From Flavobacterium sp. J372 (GTDB lineage: Bacteria; Bacteroidota; Bacteroidia; Flavobacteriales; Flavobacteriaceae), in the NCBI RefSeq assembly GCF_024699965.1, contig NZ_JAJOMZ010000004.1, positions 1,920,001-1,984,000 of the forward strand: DNA of 64,000 nt. Reading direction: 5' to 3'. This document shows, piece after piece, positions 7,157 through 16,724 of the stretch; the stretch's first letter is position 1; the number at the start of each line of letters is the position of its first letter. The notes under the pieces were generated by a model. That model was not told where the DNA came from and did not search any database. It saw only the letters and a list, made by a program, of their open reading frames with translations. A program made the position numbers and the translations under genes.

Positions 7157-9816
7157 TTAAAATATCTTTTTTATTATTTTTTCAAATGAATTTTCTAAAG
7201 AACCATTAATGTAGTCAAATTGCAATTCACTATCATTTTCATCTTCATTTTGACCATATTGATGCGCAACTACTATATTTTCACTATCAGCATTAACAAC
7301 AATATTTGGATTATGTGTCACAATAATTATCTGTCTTTGAACTTTTTTATCTTGTAAATAAGTTATTAAGTCTGTGGTAATGGAACGATTATCCAAATTA
7401 TCTTCGGGTTGATCAATTAATAAAGGCCCTGGCGATTTACTTAGACCTACAATCAATTTTAAAATTACAAAGCTTGCTTTTCCGGTCGACATATTGTACA
7501 ACGTGTCATTAAGTGAAGAAACTTCCCAATGATCAAAGAAGTAATCTTTCATTAAATCTTTAATTGCTGACTTGTAGTCAACATTCCTGACTAATACATA
7601 TTTTTCATTATACATCAATTTAAAAATGCTCTGAAGTTGTGCTTTCACCTCTTCATAATTAAATTCAGTATTATTGTTTGTCCCAACAACAATTTCAAAA
7701 TCTTTGTAAGATTTACTGATTCCATTACTAATACGAAACATATTTTCTCGAAACTTTTTTATGTTCAATCGAACACTGCCTGTAATAGTCAAACTCTTAT
7801 CTTCCAGATGCTTAACACGCTCTCTGAAGTGCTCAATAAGATTCACATACTCCTGATAATTTTGGTCATATAAGTCAAAAATTTTACGGTAGTCATCTTT
7901 AACAGCTGCTCGTTTAAGTTCTATTTCTGCATTTTTTTGCTCTATCGCATTTAATCGTTCTTTGTCATCTAATATGTCTTTTTCTAACTTTAGAATTTTG
8001 TCTTTAATTTCGATACTTTTTAAATATTTTTTTAGTTCTTCATTAATATGAGATAGTTCAGTTTGTAAAGGATTTAATTGCTGTGTAATGATATTATCTT
8101 TAAAAAACGAATTGCTTTCGTCAACTCCTAGCTCAATAGATATATTTTCGATCAAAGATTTTAATTCTTCAATGGTGGAATATCGATCCTTGTAGAAATC
8201 TTTAATAGATTGTGTTGTTAAGGTACTCAGGAAAAATTCCTTTCTTGACACTTGATCATTAATCATTGATTTTAACTCATCATTATAATTCACAACTTTT
8301 TGGTAATCATTATAAATTTGAGTAATATCAAAATTTAACTTTTGCTGTCTAGCAACCAACTCGTTATAACGGGTCATCTCATCGTCAGATAGCCCTAACT
8401 CTGCTTTTAACTTTTCAATCAGCTCTTCATTAACCTTAATACTATCCTTTATAGCATCAATATTGCCCATTTTTCCTAGAGCTAATTTCAAATCTTTTAA
8501 ATTAGCTTTAATATCGAAAAAGCTATTTATTAAATTTTCTCGCGCACTGTCATTGTTTTTAACCTTATGTAAAAAGCTATCGTAAATTGCTTCAAATTTT
8601 TTATCCTCTAATAATAACTCCCTTACAAGTTTATTCAATTCATTACCTTTTTTATATTTTTTTCGGCAAGTTCAGATAAATAATTTTGTGGGATATATTT
8701 GATTTCAGGCAGAATACTCGACTCATCATCTTTACGACTTACGGATTGCTCCGCGCCAGATTTAAGTGTGACTTTAAAATCAAAATTTTCAAAATTATAT
8801 TTGTATTGATATGTATTGGTGTCTGGATTTTTATATTTTAAAACGCTTCTATCAGTTCGATCGGGTAGAAGAGTTTTAGCAATATTGTATAACAAAATAG
8901 ATTTGCCTGAAGATTTTCCCCCAATAATTACATTTAAATTTTCATTTAGAAATATTTCTTTAGTTGTAAATCTGTTATCTTCAGTAACAAATTGAATCTT
9001 ATCAATTATTAATCTTGCATCTTTCTCATCGGGCTTATCTGCTTGAATACGTACTCGATGTTCAGGCTCATAAATAATTTGTTTAAACCCCTCAAATGTG
9101 ATATCAGCTTTAATCCATGTAAAGTTTTTTCCAATATCATTAATAGTATGAGCATCACTACAATAGATAACAGGTTTTGCAAGCAAATTATAAATATGGC
9201 GTTTACCAACTGTATTTAAAAAGAAGTCACTGTCTTCTTTTTTTGAAAAAATAATTGAACTCTTTTGGTCAAGTTTTGTAGCAAGATTTATATTTCTTTC
9301 TTTATTATCTGGGCAAAATCCTCCATAACCCTTAAATGGGCCAACAAGTACAAAATCATCACCCTCTTTAAAATCGTTATGAAGAATTTTATAAAGATCA
9401 TCAAAGCTAACTGTTACGGAAGCATATCCATAAGTAGCTAAGTTTTCTGGGGTACAATAAATGTTATCAGCTCTAAGGTTATTCAATTTTAGCCTCGCTA
9501 AAGTTTGATGGACCTTGGTAATATCAATTTGCGGATTGAATAGAACATGATAGTTTATGAATTCATTATCTTTATTTTTATCATTTATTCTAAATTCTAT
9601 ATTTGGAATTACTAAGCATCTTCCTGCCAAAGCATTTTTTACGTCGTCAATTTCTTGTTTTGAAATAAAGAAATAGTTTGTTAGTCCAATTACGGCAATA
9701 TTCTCAGCTAGTATTTTATTGGCGAAATCTTGGATTGTACAATTGTAGTTATTATTTAAATTGGAAAAGGGACTATGTACATGTAGATCCCATTTTCTCC
9801 ATTCTGATCCTCTCAT
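7157..9816 (-). CDS. TrlF-like PHP/AAA ATPase, frameshifted
   Basis: Two abutting frames make one protein of about 890 residues. The N-terminal part (9816-8635, 393 aa) has a PHP phosphoesterase-like domain with DLHVHSPFS (His12, His14) and YCSDAH, then Walker A GGKSSGKS near residue 298. The C-terminal part (7157-8638) holds long coiled coils, a signature-like NMSTGKAS, Walker B GPLLIDQPEDNLDN and the switch IIVTHNPN. One ATPase needs Walker A and B from both frames, so they belong together. The order matches TrlF-family AAA-like ATPases, SMC/RecN-like proteins common in accessory and defence loci. The break is at T7 (8657-8663): one more A on the coding strand restores the frame through EKKYKKGNELNKL. 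The gene is much more AT-rich than recG beside it, suggesting transfer. No partner gene is seen. Confidence 0.72.
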
Positions 9817-9895
9817 ATCGGTAAGGTAATTTTGATTATTATGCCAAATTAAAATAAATTTAACATATTTACAAGTATCTTACAAAATATAAAGA

Positions 9896-12001
9896 TTAAC
9901 TAATCCACCCCCAAACTTCCTTCTTCCGTGTAATCTCCATATACGCATGGCGCATGGCGGCGTTTTCAGGCAGCACCATACGCGGGTCGGCATGTAAAAC
10001 CTGCAGCGCCTTTTCGCGGGCAAGTGCAAGAATGTCACGGTCACGCACAATGTCGGCAATCTGCAGGTTCAGCACACCACTCTGCTGCTTGCCCATAATA
10101 TCGCCGGGGCCGCGCAGCTTCAAGTCAACGTCGGCAATCTCAAAGCCGTCGTTGGTGCGGCACATGGTGTCAATGCGCGTAAGGGTATCGTTGCCCAGCT
10201 TGTGGCCCGTCATCAGTATACAGTAGCTCTGCTCGGCCCCGCGGCCCACGCGCCCCCGCAGCTGGTGCAGCTGGCTCAGCCCAAAACGCTCGGCGCTCTC
10301 AATCACCATCACGCTGGCGTTGGGCACATTCACGCCCACCTCAATCACGGTAGTCGCCACCATAATGTTAGTCTTCCCGGCGGCAAAGCGCGCCATCTCG
10401 CTGTCTTTTTCGGCAGGTTTCATCTTGCCGTGCACAATGCTCACGCTGTACTGCGGCAGCGGGAAATCGCGCGAAATGCTCTCATAGCCGTCCATCAGGT
10501 CTTTATAGTCCATCTTCTCGCTCTCCTGTATCAGCGGATACACAATATACACCTGGCGGCCCTTGGCAATCTCCTCCCGCAAAAAGGCCCACACCTTAAG
10601 GCGGTTGCTGTCATACCGGTGCACGGTTTTAATAGGCTTGCGGCCGGGCGGCAGCTCATCGATCACGCTGATGTCGAGGTCGCCATACAGGCTCATGGCC
10701 AGCGTACGCGGAATAGGGGTGGCGGTCATGACCAGCACATGCGGCGGAATGGTGTTTTTGCGCCACAGCTTGCTGCGCTGCTCAACGCCAAAGCGGTGCT
10801 GCTCATCAATCACGGCAAGCCCCAGGTTTTTGAACTGCACCTTGTCTTCAAGCAGGGCATGCGTACCAATGATAATGTGCAGGCTGCCGTCTTCCAGTTG
10901 TTCATGGATTATCTTGCGGTCGGCTTGCTTGGTGCTGCCGGTAAGCAGTTTTATGTTTATACCGAGAGGTTCGGCAAGTTCGGTGAGTCCATTATAATGC
11001 TGGTTGGCAAGTATCTCTGTCGGAGCCATAAGGCACGCCTGGAAACCGTTGTCCAGCGCCAGCAGCATGCTCATCAGCGCCACAATGGTTTTGCCTGAGC
11101 CTACGTCGCCTTGCAATAACCGGTTCATCTGCGCGGGCTGGCCAAGGTCATGGCGTATCTCTTTGATAACACGCTTTTGGGCCTCGGTAAGCGCAAACGG
11201 CAGGTGGTTCTGGTAAAACTCGTTAAACAGTGTACCGACCTGCGTAAACGGGTTGCCCTTTATCTTGTGCTTGCGTATCTGGTTCTTCATGATAAGCTGC
11301 AGCTGTATGAAAAACAGCTCTTCAAACTTAAGCCGGAACTGCGCCTTGTGCAGAATCTCCTGGCTCTTCGGGAAGTGTATGTTGAACAGCGCCGCGTTCT
11401 TCGGGATGAGTTTCAGGTCGGCGAGCAGGGAAGGAGGGAGCGTCTCGGCAAACTTCGCCTGCGTTTCGGTAAAAAGCTGCATCATCATCTTGTTGACAAC
11501 CTTGTTGGTCACACCGCGCTGGGTGAGCTTTTCTGTCGAAGGATAAATAGGCTGCATGGCGCTGCGCAGGCTGGCCTCGTGTTCGGCCAGGGGTTCCATC
11601 TCGGGGTGCGCCATGTTGAATGTTGCCCCAAACTGCGTCACCTTCCCGAACACCACATACGGCAAGTTTACCTTCAGGTTCTCGCGAATCCATTTCTGCC
11701 CCTGAAACCATACCAGTTCCATTTCGCCGGTGCCATCGGTAAAGGTAGCCACAAGGCGCGCCTTTTGCTTTTCGCCTACGGTCTTCAGGTGGATGACTTT
11801 CCCTACCACCTGCACCTCACTGTTGCTTGCCACCAGCTCACTGATCTTGTAGTACCGCGTACGGTCAATATACCGGTTCGGGAACAGGTTCAGCAGGTCG
11901 GCATATTTATGAATGCCCAGCTCTTTCCGGAGCAGCTCACCGCGCGCCGGGCCCACACCTTTCAGGTATTCAATAGGAGTATCGAGAGGATTGTTCATCA
12001 T
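9896..12001 (-). CDS. recG: ATP-dependent DNA helicase RecG
   Basis: RecG remodels stalled replication forks and branch-migrates Holliday junctions. Its 701 residues match the family. The N-terminal wedge/OB domain contains YLKGVGPARGELLRKELG. The helicase core shows Walker A LLQGDVGSGKTIVAL, DEQHRFG as the DEAH-type box, motif III TATPIPRTLAMSLYGDL, and the C-terminal motifs VATTVIEVGVNVPNA and QLRGRVGRG. Its base composition is GC-richer than the trlF-like gene downstream on the same strand, so the two are probably not an old operon. Confidence 0.97.
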   Translation of the reverse strand: MMNNPLDTPIEYLKGVGPARGELLRKELGIHKYADLLNLFPNRYIDRTRYYKISELVASNSEVQVVGKVIHLKTVGEKQKARLVATFTDGTGEMELVWFQGQKWIRENLKVNLPYVVFGKVTQFGATFNMAHPEMEPLAEHEASLRSAMQPIYPSTEKLTQRGVTNKVVNKMMMQLFTETQAKFAETLPPSLLADLKLIPKNAALFNIHFPKSQEILHKAQFRLKFEELFFIQLQLIMKNQIRKHKIKGNPFTQVGTLFNEFYQNHLPFALTEAQKRVIKEIRHDLGQPAQMNRLLQGDVGSGKTIVALMSMLLALDNGFQACLMAPTEILANQHYNGLTELAEPLGINIKLLTGSTKQADRKIIHEQLEDGSLHIIIGTHALLEDKVQFKNLGLAVIDEQHRFGVEQRSKLWRKNTIPPHVLVMTATPIPRTLAMSLYGDLDISVIDELPPGRKPIKTVHRYDSNRLKVWAFLREEIAKGRQVYIVYPLIQESEKMDYKDLMDGYESISRDFPLPQYSVSIVHGKMKPAEKDSEMARFAAGKTNIMVATTVIEVGVNVPNASVMVIESAERFGLSQLHQLRGRVGRGAEQSYCILMTGHKLGNDTLTRIDTMCRTNDGFEIADVDLKLRGPGDIMGKQQSGVLNLQIADIVRDRDILALAREKALQVLHADPRMVLPENAAMRHAYMEITRKKEVWGWIS

Positions 12002-12139
12002 CGCGAAGATAAGGAAAAAGTACCTGAGAGCCTTAGTGCCTGAGTACCTGAGATTCGAGCAAGAGTGAAGCTAAATTCCCCCTTCGGGGGTTAGGGGGCT
12101 GTCATTATTTCACTAAATTAGAGGCACTAAAACAACACA

Positions 12140-13162
12140 ATGGAAATAGGAGTAGACAGTTTTGCATCAGCTATGTATGGCAGCAACAACCTCAACAGTG
12201 CAGATGCTATGGAGCAGCTGCTTGACCGTATAGTAAAGGCTGATGAAGCCGGGCTCGATGTCTTTGGCATAGGCGAACACCACAAAAAGGAATTTTTAGA
12301 TTCGGCTCCTGATGTTATCCTGGCCGCCGCGGCGGCAAGAACCAAACGGATAAAACTTGGCAGCGCTGTAAAAGTACTTAGTACTGATGACCCTGTGCGG
12401 GTGTACCAGAGTTTTGCAACGCTCGACCTGATATCAAAAGGGCGCGCCGAAATTGTTGTTGGCCGTGGCTCAGCCATTGATGCCTATCCGCTTTTCGGAT
12501 TTGACCTTAAAGATTATGACGCGCTTTTCGCAGAGAAGCTTGAACTCCTGCTGAAAATACGCGATAATGAGTACGTAACATGGTCAGGGCGTTTCCGCCC
12601 ACCTATGGATAACCAGCCTGTTTACCCGCGGGCGTTACAGGAAAAATTGCCGGTGTGGCTTGGCGTGGGTGGTACTCCTGAATCTTTTGTGCGTGCGGGG
12701 TCTCTGGGCCTTCCGCTTATGGTGGCAGTTATAGGTGGCGAAACACATCGTTTCAGGCCACTAATTGATTTGTATCGTGAGGCAGGTGCAGCGGCAGGCT
12801 TCTCACCAAACGAGCTTAAGGTAGGGCTGCATTCGCCCGGCTATGTTGCCGAAACCAGTGAGAAGGCTGTTGAAGAATATTATCCCGGATATGCCGAACT
12901 ATGGACAAAATTAGGCATGGAGCGAGGCTGGCCACCAGTTACACCAGATAAGTTTAATCACCTGATAGCGCCAAAAGGTGTACTGGTTGTTGGCGGGCCG
13001 GAAGAGGTTGCTGAAAAATTGATAAGGCACAGCGAAGCCCTCGGAGGTATTGACCGCTTTACCTTCCAGATGGATAACGCAGGACTATCACATCAACAGT
13101 TGTTACAATCTATTGAGCTGATAGGCACAAAAGTAATCCCATTGCTGAAACAATCGGTATAA
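12140..13162 (+). CDS. LLM-class flavin-dependent oxidoreductase (luciferase-like)
   Basis: The 340-residue protein has the bacterial luciferase-like TIM-barrel fold. Supporting segments are GLDVFGIGEHHKKEF (the EHH motif of the family), KRIKLGSAVKVLSTDDPVRV, and GRAEIVVGRGSAIDAYPLFG. Such enzymes oxidise a substrate with reduced FMN, and this one may be flavin-reductase-dependent; the substrate is unknown. It is a single-gene unit, diverging from recG with about 140 nt of repeat-like spacer between. No signal peptide. Confidence 0.85.
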   Translation: MEIGVDSFASAMYGSNNLNSADAMEQLLDRIVKADEAGLDVFGIGEHHKKEFLDSAPDVILAAAAARTKRIKLGSAVKVLSTDDPVRVYQSFATLDLISKGRAEIVVGRGSAIDAYPLFGFDLKDYDALFAEKLELLLKIRDNEYVTWSGRFRPPMDNQPVYPRALQEKLPVWLGVGGTPESFVRAGSLGLPLMVAVIGGETHRFRPLIDLYREAGAAAGFSPNELKVGLHSPGYVAETSEKAVEEYYPGYAELWTKLGMERGWPPVTPDKFNHLIAPKGVLVVGGPEEVAEKLIRHSEALGGIDRFTFQMDNAGLSHQQLLQSIELIGTKVIPLLKQSV

Positions 13163-13235
13163 ATATTTGGATTTTTAGCAGGCTATTGAGCCGGCTATGT
13201 AGTCGGACAGTCGAAAATACTAATAATCTAAAATT

Positions 13236-14898
13236 CTAATTTTTCACAAACTTCCTACTCATCTCACCAATCTTCAGGATATATACACCAGCCGGTAATG
13301 CACTAACGTTTATAGTCTCGTTGAACTTCTCATTCAAAACCTGCCTTCCGGTGATGTCGTAAATAGTAGTAAAGTTTTCAGTAAGGTCGGCGGTAGTGGT
13401 GATGGTGAGCGTATTGCTGGCCGGGTTAGGATACAGCGACCATGTTTTTGCCGGAGCAGTAAACTCTTCACTATCCAAAGTTGAGAATTGTAACTGTGCG
13501 GTAACGGGGGGTATGGTTTGATGTGTTGCTGTAAAAACCCGGAATTGATGATGCAACGCTCGTTTCCATTGCGGCAGTATTGGTTATATAGTTACCTGTC
13601 AATTCATTTGAAATGATAAAGTTTTCAATAACGGGCCGGTTCCAGTGTTCATCAAAAAGGTTCTGCGTGATTGGGGTATATTTTGCTGTATCGTCCATAA
13701 AATTTTTGTAGGGAGATACATTGCAGTTGCAAGCCGTACTGCTGTTTGTCCCGATAAGGAAATCATTATAATCGCCTACCAGTATTACATTCTTTGTATT
13801 ATATGCTGAACCGTCTAGTATGGTTTTCAATGCTTCAGAAGCGCCCTTACGGCGGGTATAGTCGTCCAGATCTGTCTGCGCTTTGGCATGTATGTTAACC
13901 AGCGTTACAGGGATAAGGTTTATACCTGCAATAAGGTTTACATTGTAAACAGCAGGAAAGCGCCCGCTGCTCCAGTTATAGCTGTATGAATTTCCCTGAG
14001 ATTGGTTTCCGGTGCTTAACTGCGTTGAGCTTACAAACTGAACACGTGCTTTTTTATACACCAATGCCTGCCTTTGGCTGCATTCACCGGTATTTGCAGG
14101 TACCATTGTAGCAGCCCAGTCATTGCTACCCAATAAATTTACCAGTGATGTAAGGGTTGGGGTATTAGGCGTATTAGATACTTCCTGTATGCAATAAATA
14201 TCACTGTTCATTGCCAGCATAGCAGCAGCTACGTTTGACAGTTGTTGCGCATCGTCTGTAGGTTCAAAGTCGGCGCATCCAAGCCACTCTGTATTCCAGT
14301 TGGTAATTTTAAAGGTTGCTGTACCAGCTTGCTGTCCCGTTACTTTTACGTTTTTTATCTCCCATGTTGCGCTTTGCGTGTCGGTGCTTTGGTAACGGAA
14401 AGCTATACGTGTAGTGGCTGACTTCGCTGATGCAGGTATCATAAGGTCGCCAGATGGTATATAGTTCCACGCGTTTGCCATGGTATTGTTCATACCTGTA
14501 AGCTCTACCCAGGTAGTTGTTGCAGGGTTGCCAGTATAGTTTGCCGTTGCATAAGCTTTGTACCAGCCAAGGTTAACCCCAACATTCATAGAGCCACCAG
14601 GGCCTCGTGTATGTTCAAATGTAAGTTTGGCATTGTCAATCTGGCTTAGGTTCATTGCCGGGCTTACAAGCCAGTCTTCATTAGCAAAGCTTTGCCCGCT
14701 AAAACCACTCATTACAGCGCCGTATTGCGTACTATGGCTCCACATTTGTACGCCAGTTACACTATACCCGGTAAACGTGTTGAAGCTTGCCTGGGTAAGC
14801 AATGATTCATTAAGTATTGTGGTCTGCGCCTGTAAGCCTAAGTTTATAAAGGCAAGCGCAATTATAAGATTTATTCTGTTACGTAATGTTATAAGCAT
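13236..14898 (-). CDS. Secreted endonuclease/exonuclease/phosphatase protein with T9SS sorting domain, frameshifted
   Basis: Two overlapping frames (14898-13471 and 13556-13236) form one gene. After a signal peptide comes a choice-of-anchor-J-like beta domain (about residues 25-190), then an endonuclease/exonuclease/phosphatase fold (ITNWNTEWLG, DIYCIQEVSN, NVILVGDYNDF, SNHTP). The second frame supplies a type A T9SS sorting domain (WSLYPNPASNTLTI, GRQVLNEKF, GVYILKIGEMSRKFVKN). The break is in the G6 run at 13506-13511; one fewer base gives SNHTPVTAQLQF in frame, matching the usual end of the fold. The protein is probably an extracellular nuclease or phosphoesterase exported across the outer membrane. 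Confidence 0.8.
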
Positions 14899-14962
14899 GT
14901 AAGTATGCGTATTAATTTTAAGGCGCTAACTTACAATAAACCTATTAACACACCAAGTTATC

Positions 14963-16120
14963 TTATTGTAAAGATGTCCTCCCAGAATCTTCGTCCGCCC
15001 TTACAGCCACCTTCAGCGCTTCAAAAGCATCATCAGCTGTAATGGTAAGCTTGTGTGAAGGGTTTTCAATTTTAGTGATAATGTCGGTCATGATATCCTG
15101 CAGGCATTTGCCATATACTTCAGATTTTGTGTGCGGAATTTCAAAAATAGCTTCAACCATGTCATCTATAGTATATGCAATACCGCCGGCGTGTATGGTG
15201 TTGCCTTTTTCTTCTTCTTCCTGGGATTCTCCCCAGCCTTCAGGGCGTGATACATCTGTAACTGAGCCGACAGGAGTGGTTTTTTCAATTTTAAGGCCGG
15301 GAATAAGATTCAGTTTATCACGGTTATCTGTGTTTACCAATGCTTTGATAGTCCCTTTCATCGGCACCCAGCCTTCAACCTCAATCCGTGCCAGGTCATA
15401 TGTGAGCCTTATGGTAGTCTGTTCAAAAAATCCCGGACCGGAGAATGAATGGTAGTGGTTGGCAATGAGCCCGCCGTCATACAGCACCGTTGCCGATACC
15501 TGGTCTTCCTGCTGCTCATTCCGTTTGTGGGTAACACCGCTTACATGTTTGATTTTTTGGGTGGTAAGTGAGTTTATAATATCAAAAAAATGTACACCGT
15601 GCTCTATGAATATTCCACCTGAAATTTCTTTAGCCCAAAACCAATGCTCTTTCGGCAGTCCCTCATCTTGCGCGTAATTGTTTACAGATACATGCCTTAG
15701 TTTGCCAAAAGTTTCGTTAAGACTCAGCTCTTTCAATGCTTTCACAATTGGGTTGTACCGAAGCATATGGTCAATAGTCATCACCATTCCCGTTTCCCGT
15801 TGAGTGCGCAAAATTTCTTCAGCGCCTTCATTTGTCACGGCAATGGGTTTCTCCAGCAGCACATGTTTACCATGGCGCATGGCGGCACAGGCAACATCAA
15901 CATGCAATGATGGTGGCGTAGCAATGCTTATAATGTCTATCTCATCATCGGCAATTAAATCAGCATAGCTTTTGTAATGTTTCAGGCCGCTGCGGCCAAC
16001 ATAGTCGCGATTATCAGAGATCGCCAAGACATTTACGCCTTCCATCTTATCCCACCAATGGTGAAGAAACCTGCCAAATCCGCCGTAGCCTATAATCCCG
16101 ATGTTGTACCTTTTATTCAT
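14963..16120 (-). CDS. Gfo/Idh/MocA family oxidoreductase
   Basis: The protein has 385 residues. An N-terminal Rossmann fold (IGIIGYGGFGRFLHHW) binds NAD(P), and the family motif EKPIAV, with its catalytic lysine, follows near residue 94. The C-terminal alpha/beta domain contains GGIFIEHGVHFFD. Members reduce or dehydrogenate sugars and cyclitols; the substrate is not readable here. It has no sugar-metabolism neighbours and appears to be a single-gene unit. Confidence 0.88.
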   Translation of the reverse strand: MNKRYNIGIIGYGGFGRFLHHWWDKMEGVNVLAISDNRDYVGRSGLKHYKSYADLIADDEIDIISIATPPSLHVDVACAAMRHGKHVLLEKPIAVTNEGAEEILRTQRETGMVMTIDHMLRYNPIVKALKELSLNETFGKLRHVSVNNYAQDEGLPKEHWFWAKEISGGIFIEHGVHFFDIINSLTTQKIKHVSGVTHKRNEQQEDQVSATVLYDGGLIANHYHSFSGPGFFEQTTIRLTYDLARIEVEGWVPMKGTIKALVNTDNRDKLNLIPGLKIEKTTPVGSVTDVSRPEGWGESQEEEEKGNTIHAGGIAYTIDDMVEAIFEIPHTKSEVYGKCLQDIMTDIITKIENPSHKLTITADDAFEALKVAVRADEDSGRTSLQ

Positions 16121-16327
16121 GCTGGGTAGTATTAATCAGATAAAGTTACATGTTAAAAGCATCTTTTTAAATGCTTTAGTAAATGATTAACGCTGTGTAA
16201 AACAGCGGGTATAGTCTGAAAGCCGAAAAATCGAATAGTTCGAACAATCTATCTGCTAAATTATTCTAAACATATACGGCGGTCTGTAAATGATAAAGTA
16301 ATTTAGTTATGCAAAAATCAGACTGAT

Positions 16328-16720
16328 ATGGATATAGGTACACAGCTTGCCTGGCTTTTTATACTTGCCGTGCCCATTGCCTGCGTTGCATGGACGGTTA
16401 CGCACGAAGAAGTGTTCCGCGAACCGCGGGAATATTGCGTACGCCGCAGCAGGTATGCGGACAAACTGGCTACGCGCAAATTTTTCTATCTTTTTACCTG
16501 CGAGTATTGCTTTAGCCACTATGTCACTATATTATTCCTTATCATTACCGGTTACAAGCTGTTGCTTAATGACTGGCGCGGTTATCTCATAGCCGGTTTT
16601 GCCCTGGTGTTTGTAGCTAACGCCTACATGAGCCTGTTTGCACTTCTTCGCCAATCTATCAAAAAAGAAAAGACAGAAATTAAAGTGCTGGAGAAAGAAG
16701 TAAAGAAAGAGGGGAGTTAA
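16328..16720 (+). CDS. Small membrane protein of unknown function
   Basis: The protein has 130 residues, with predicted membrane helices at about 8-22, 63-77 and 86-108 and a highly charged C-terminal helix (KKEKTEIKVLEKEVKKEGS). The segment FTCEYCFSHYVT holds a CxxC pair at a membrane boundary. The family is not recognised. It stands alone, convergent with the large minus-strand gene whose stop is 4 nt away. Confidence 0.7.
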   Translation: MDIGTQLAWLFILAVPIACVAWTVTHEEVFREPREYCVRRSRYADKLATRKFFYLFTCEYCFSHYVTILFLIITGYKLLLNDWRGYLIAGFALVFVANAYMSLFALLRQSIKKEKTEIKVLEKEVKKEGS

Positions 16721-16724
16721 TCCT

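Noticed and set aside
8635-8638. trlF-like frames as two separate coupled genes
   Set aside because: Walker A and Walker B of the same ATPase would fall in different proteins, and one base restores a continuous protein.
10202-12043. Long plus-strand ORFs opposite recG
   Set aside because: They mirror recG codon structure and encode low-complexity, His/Leu-rich products.
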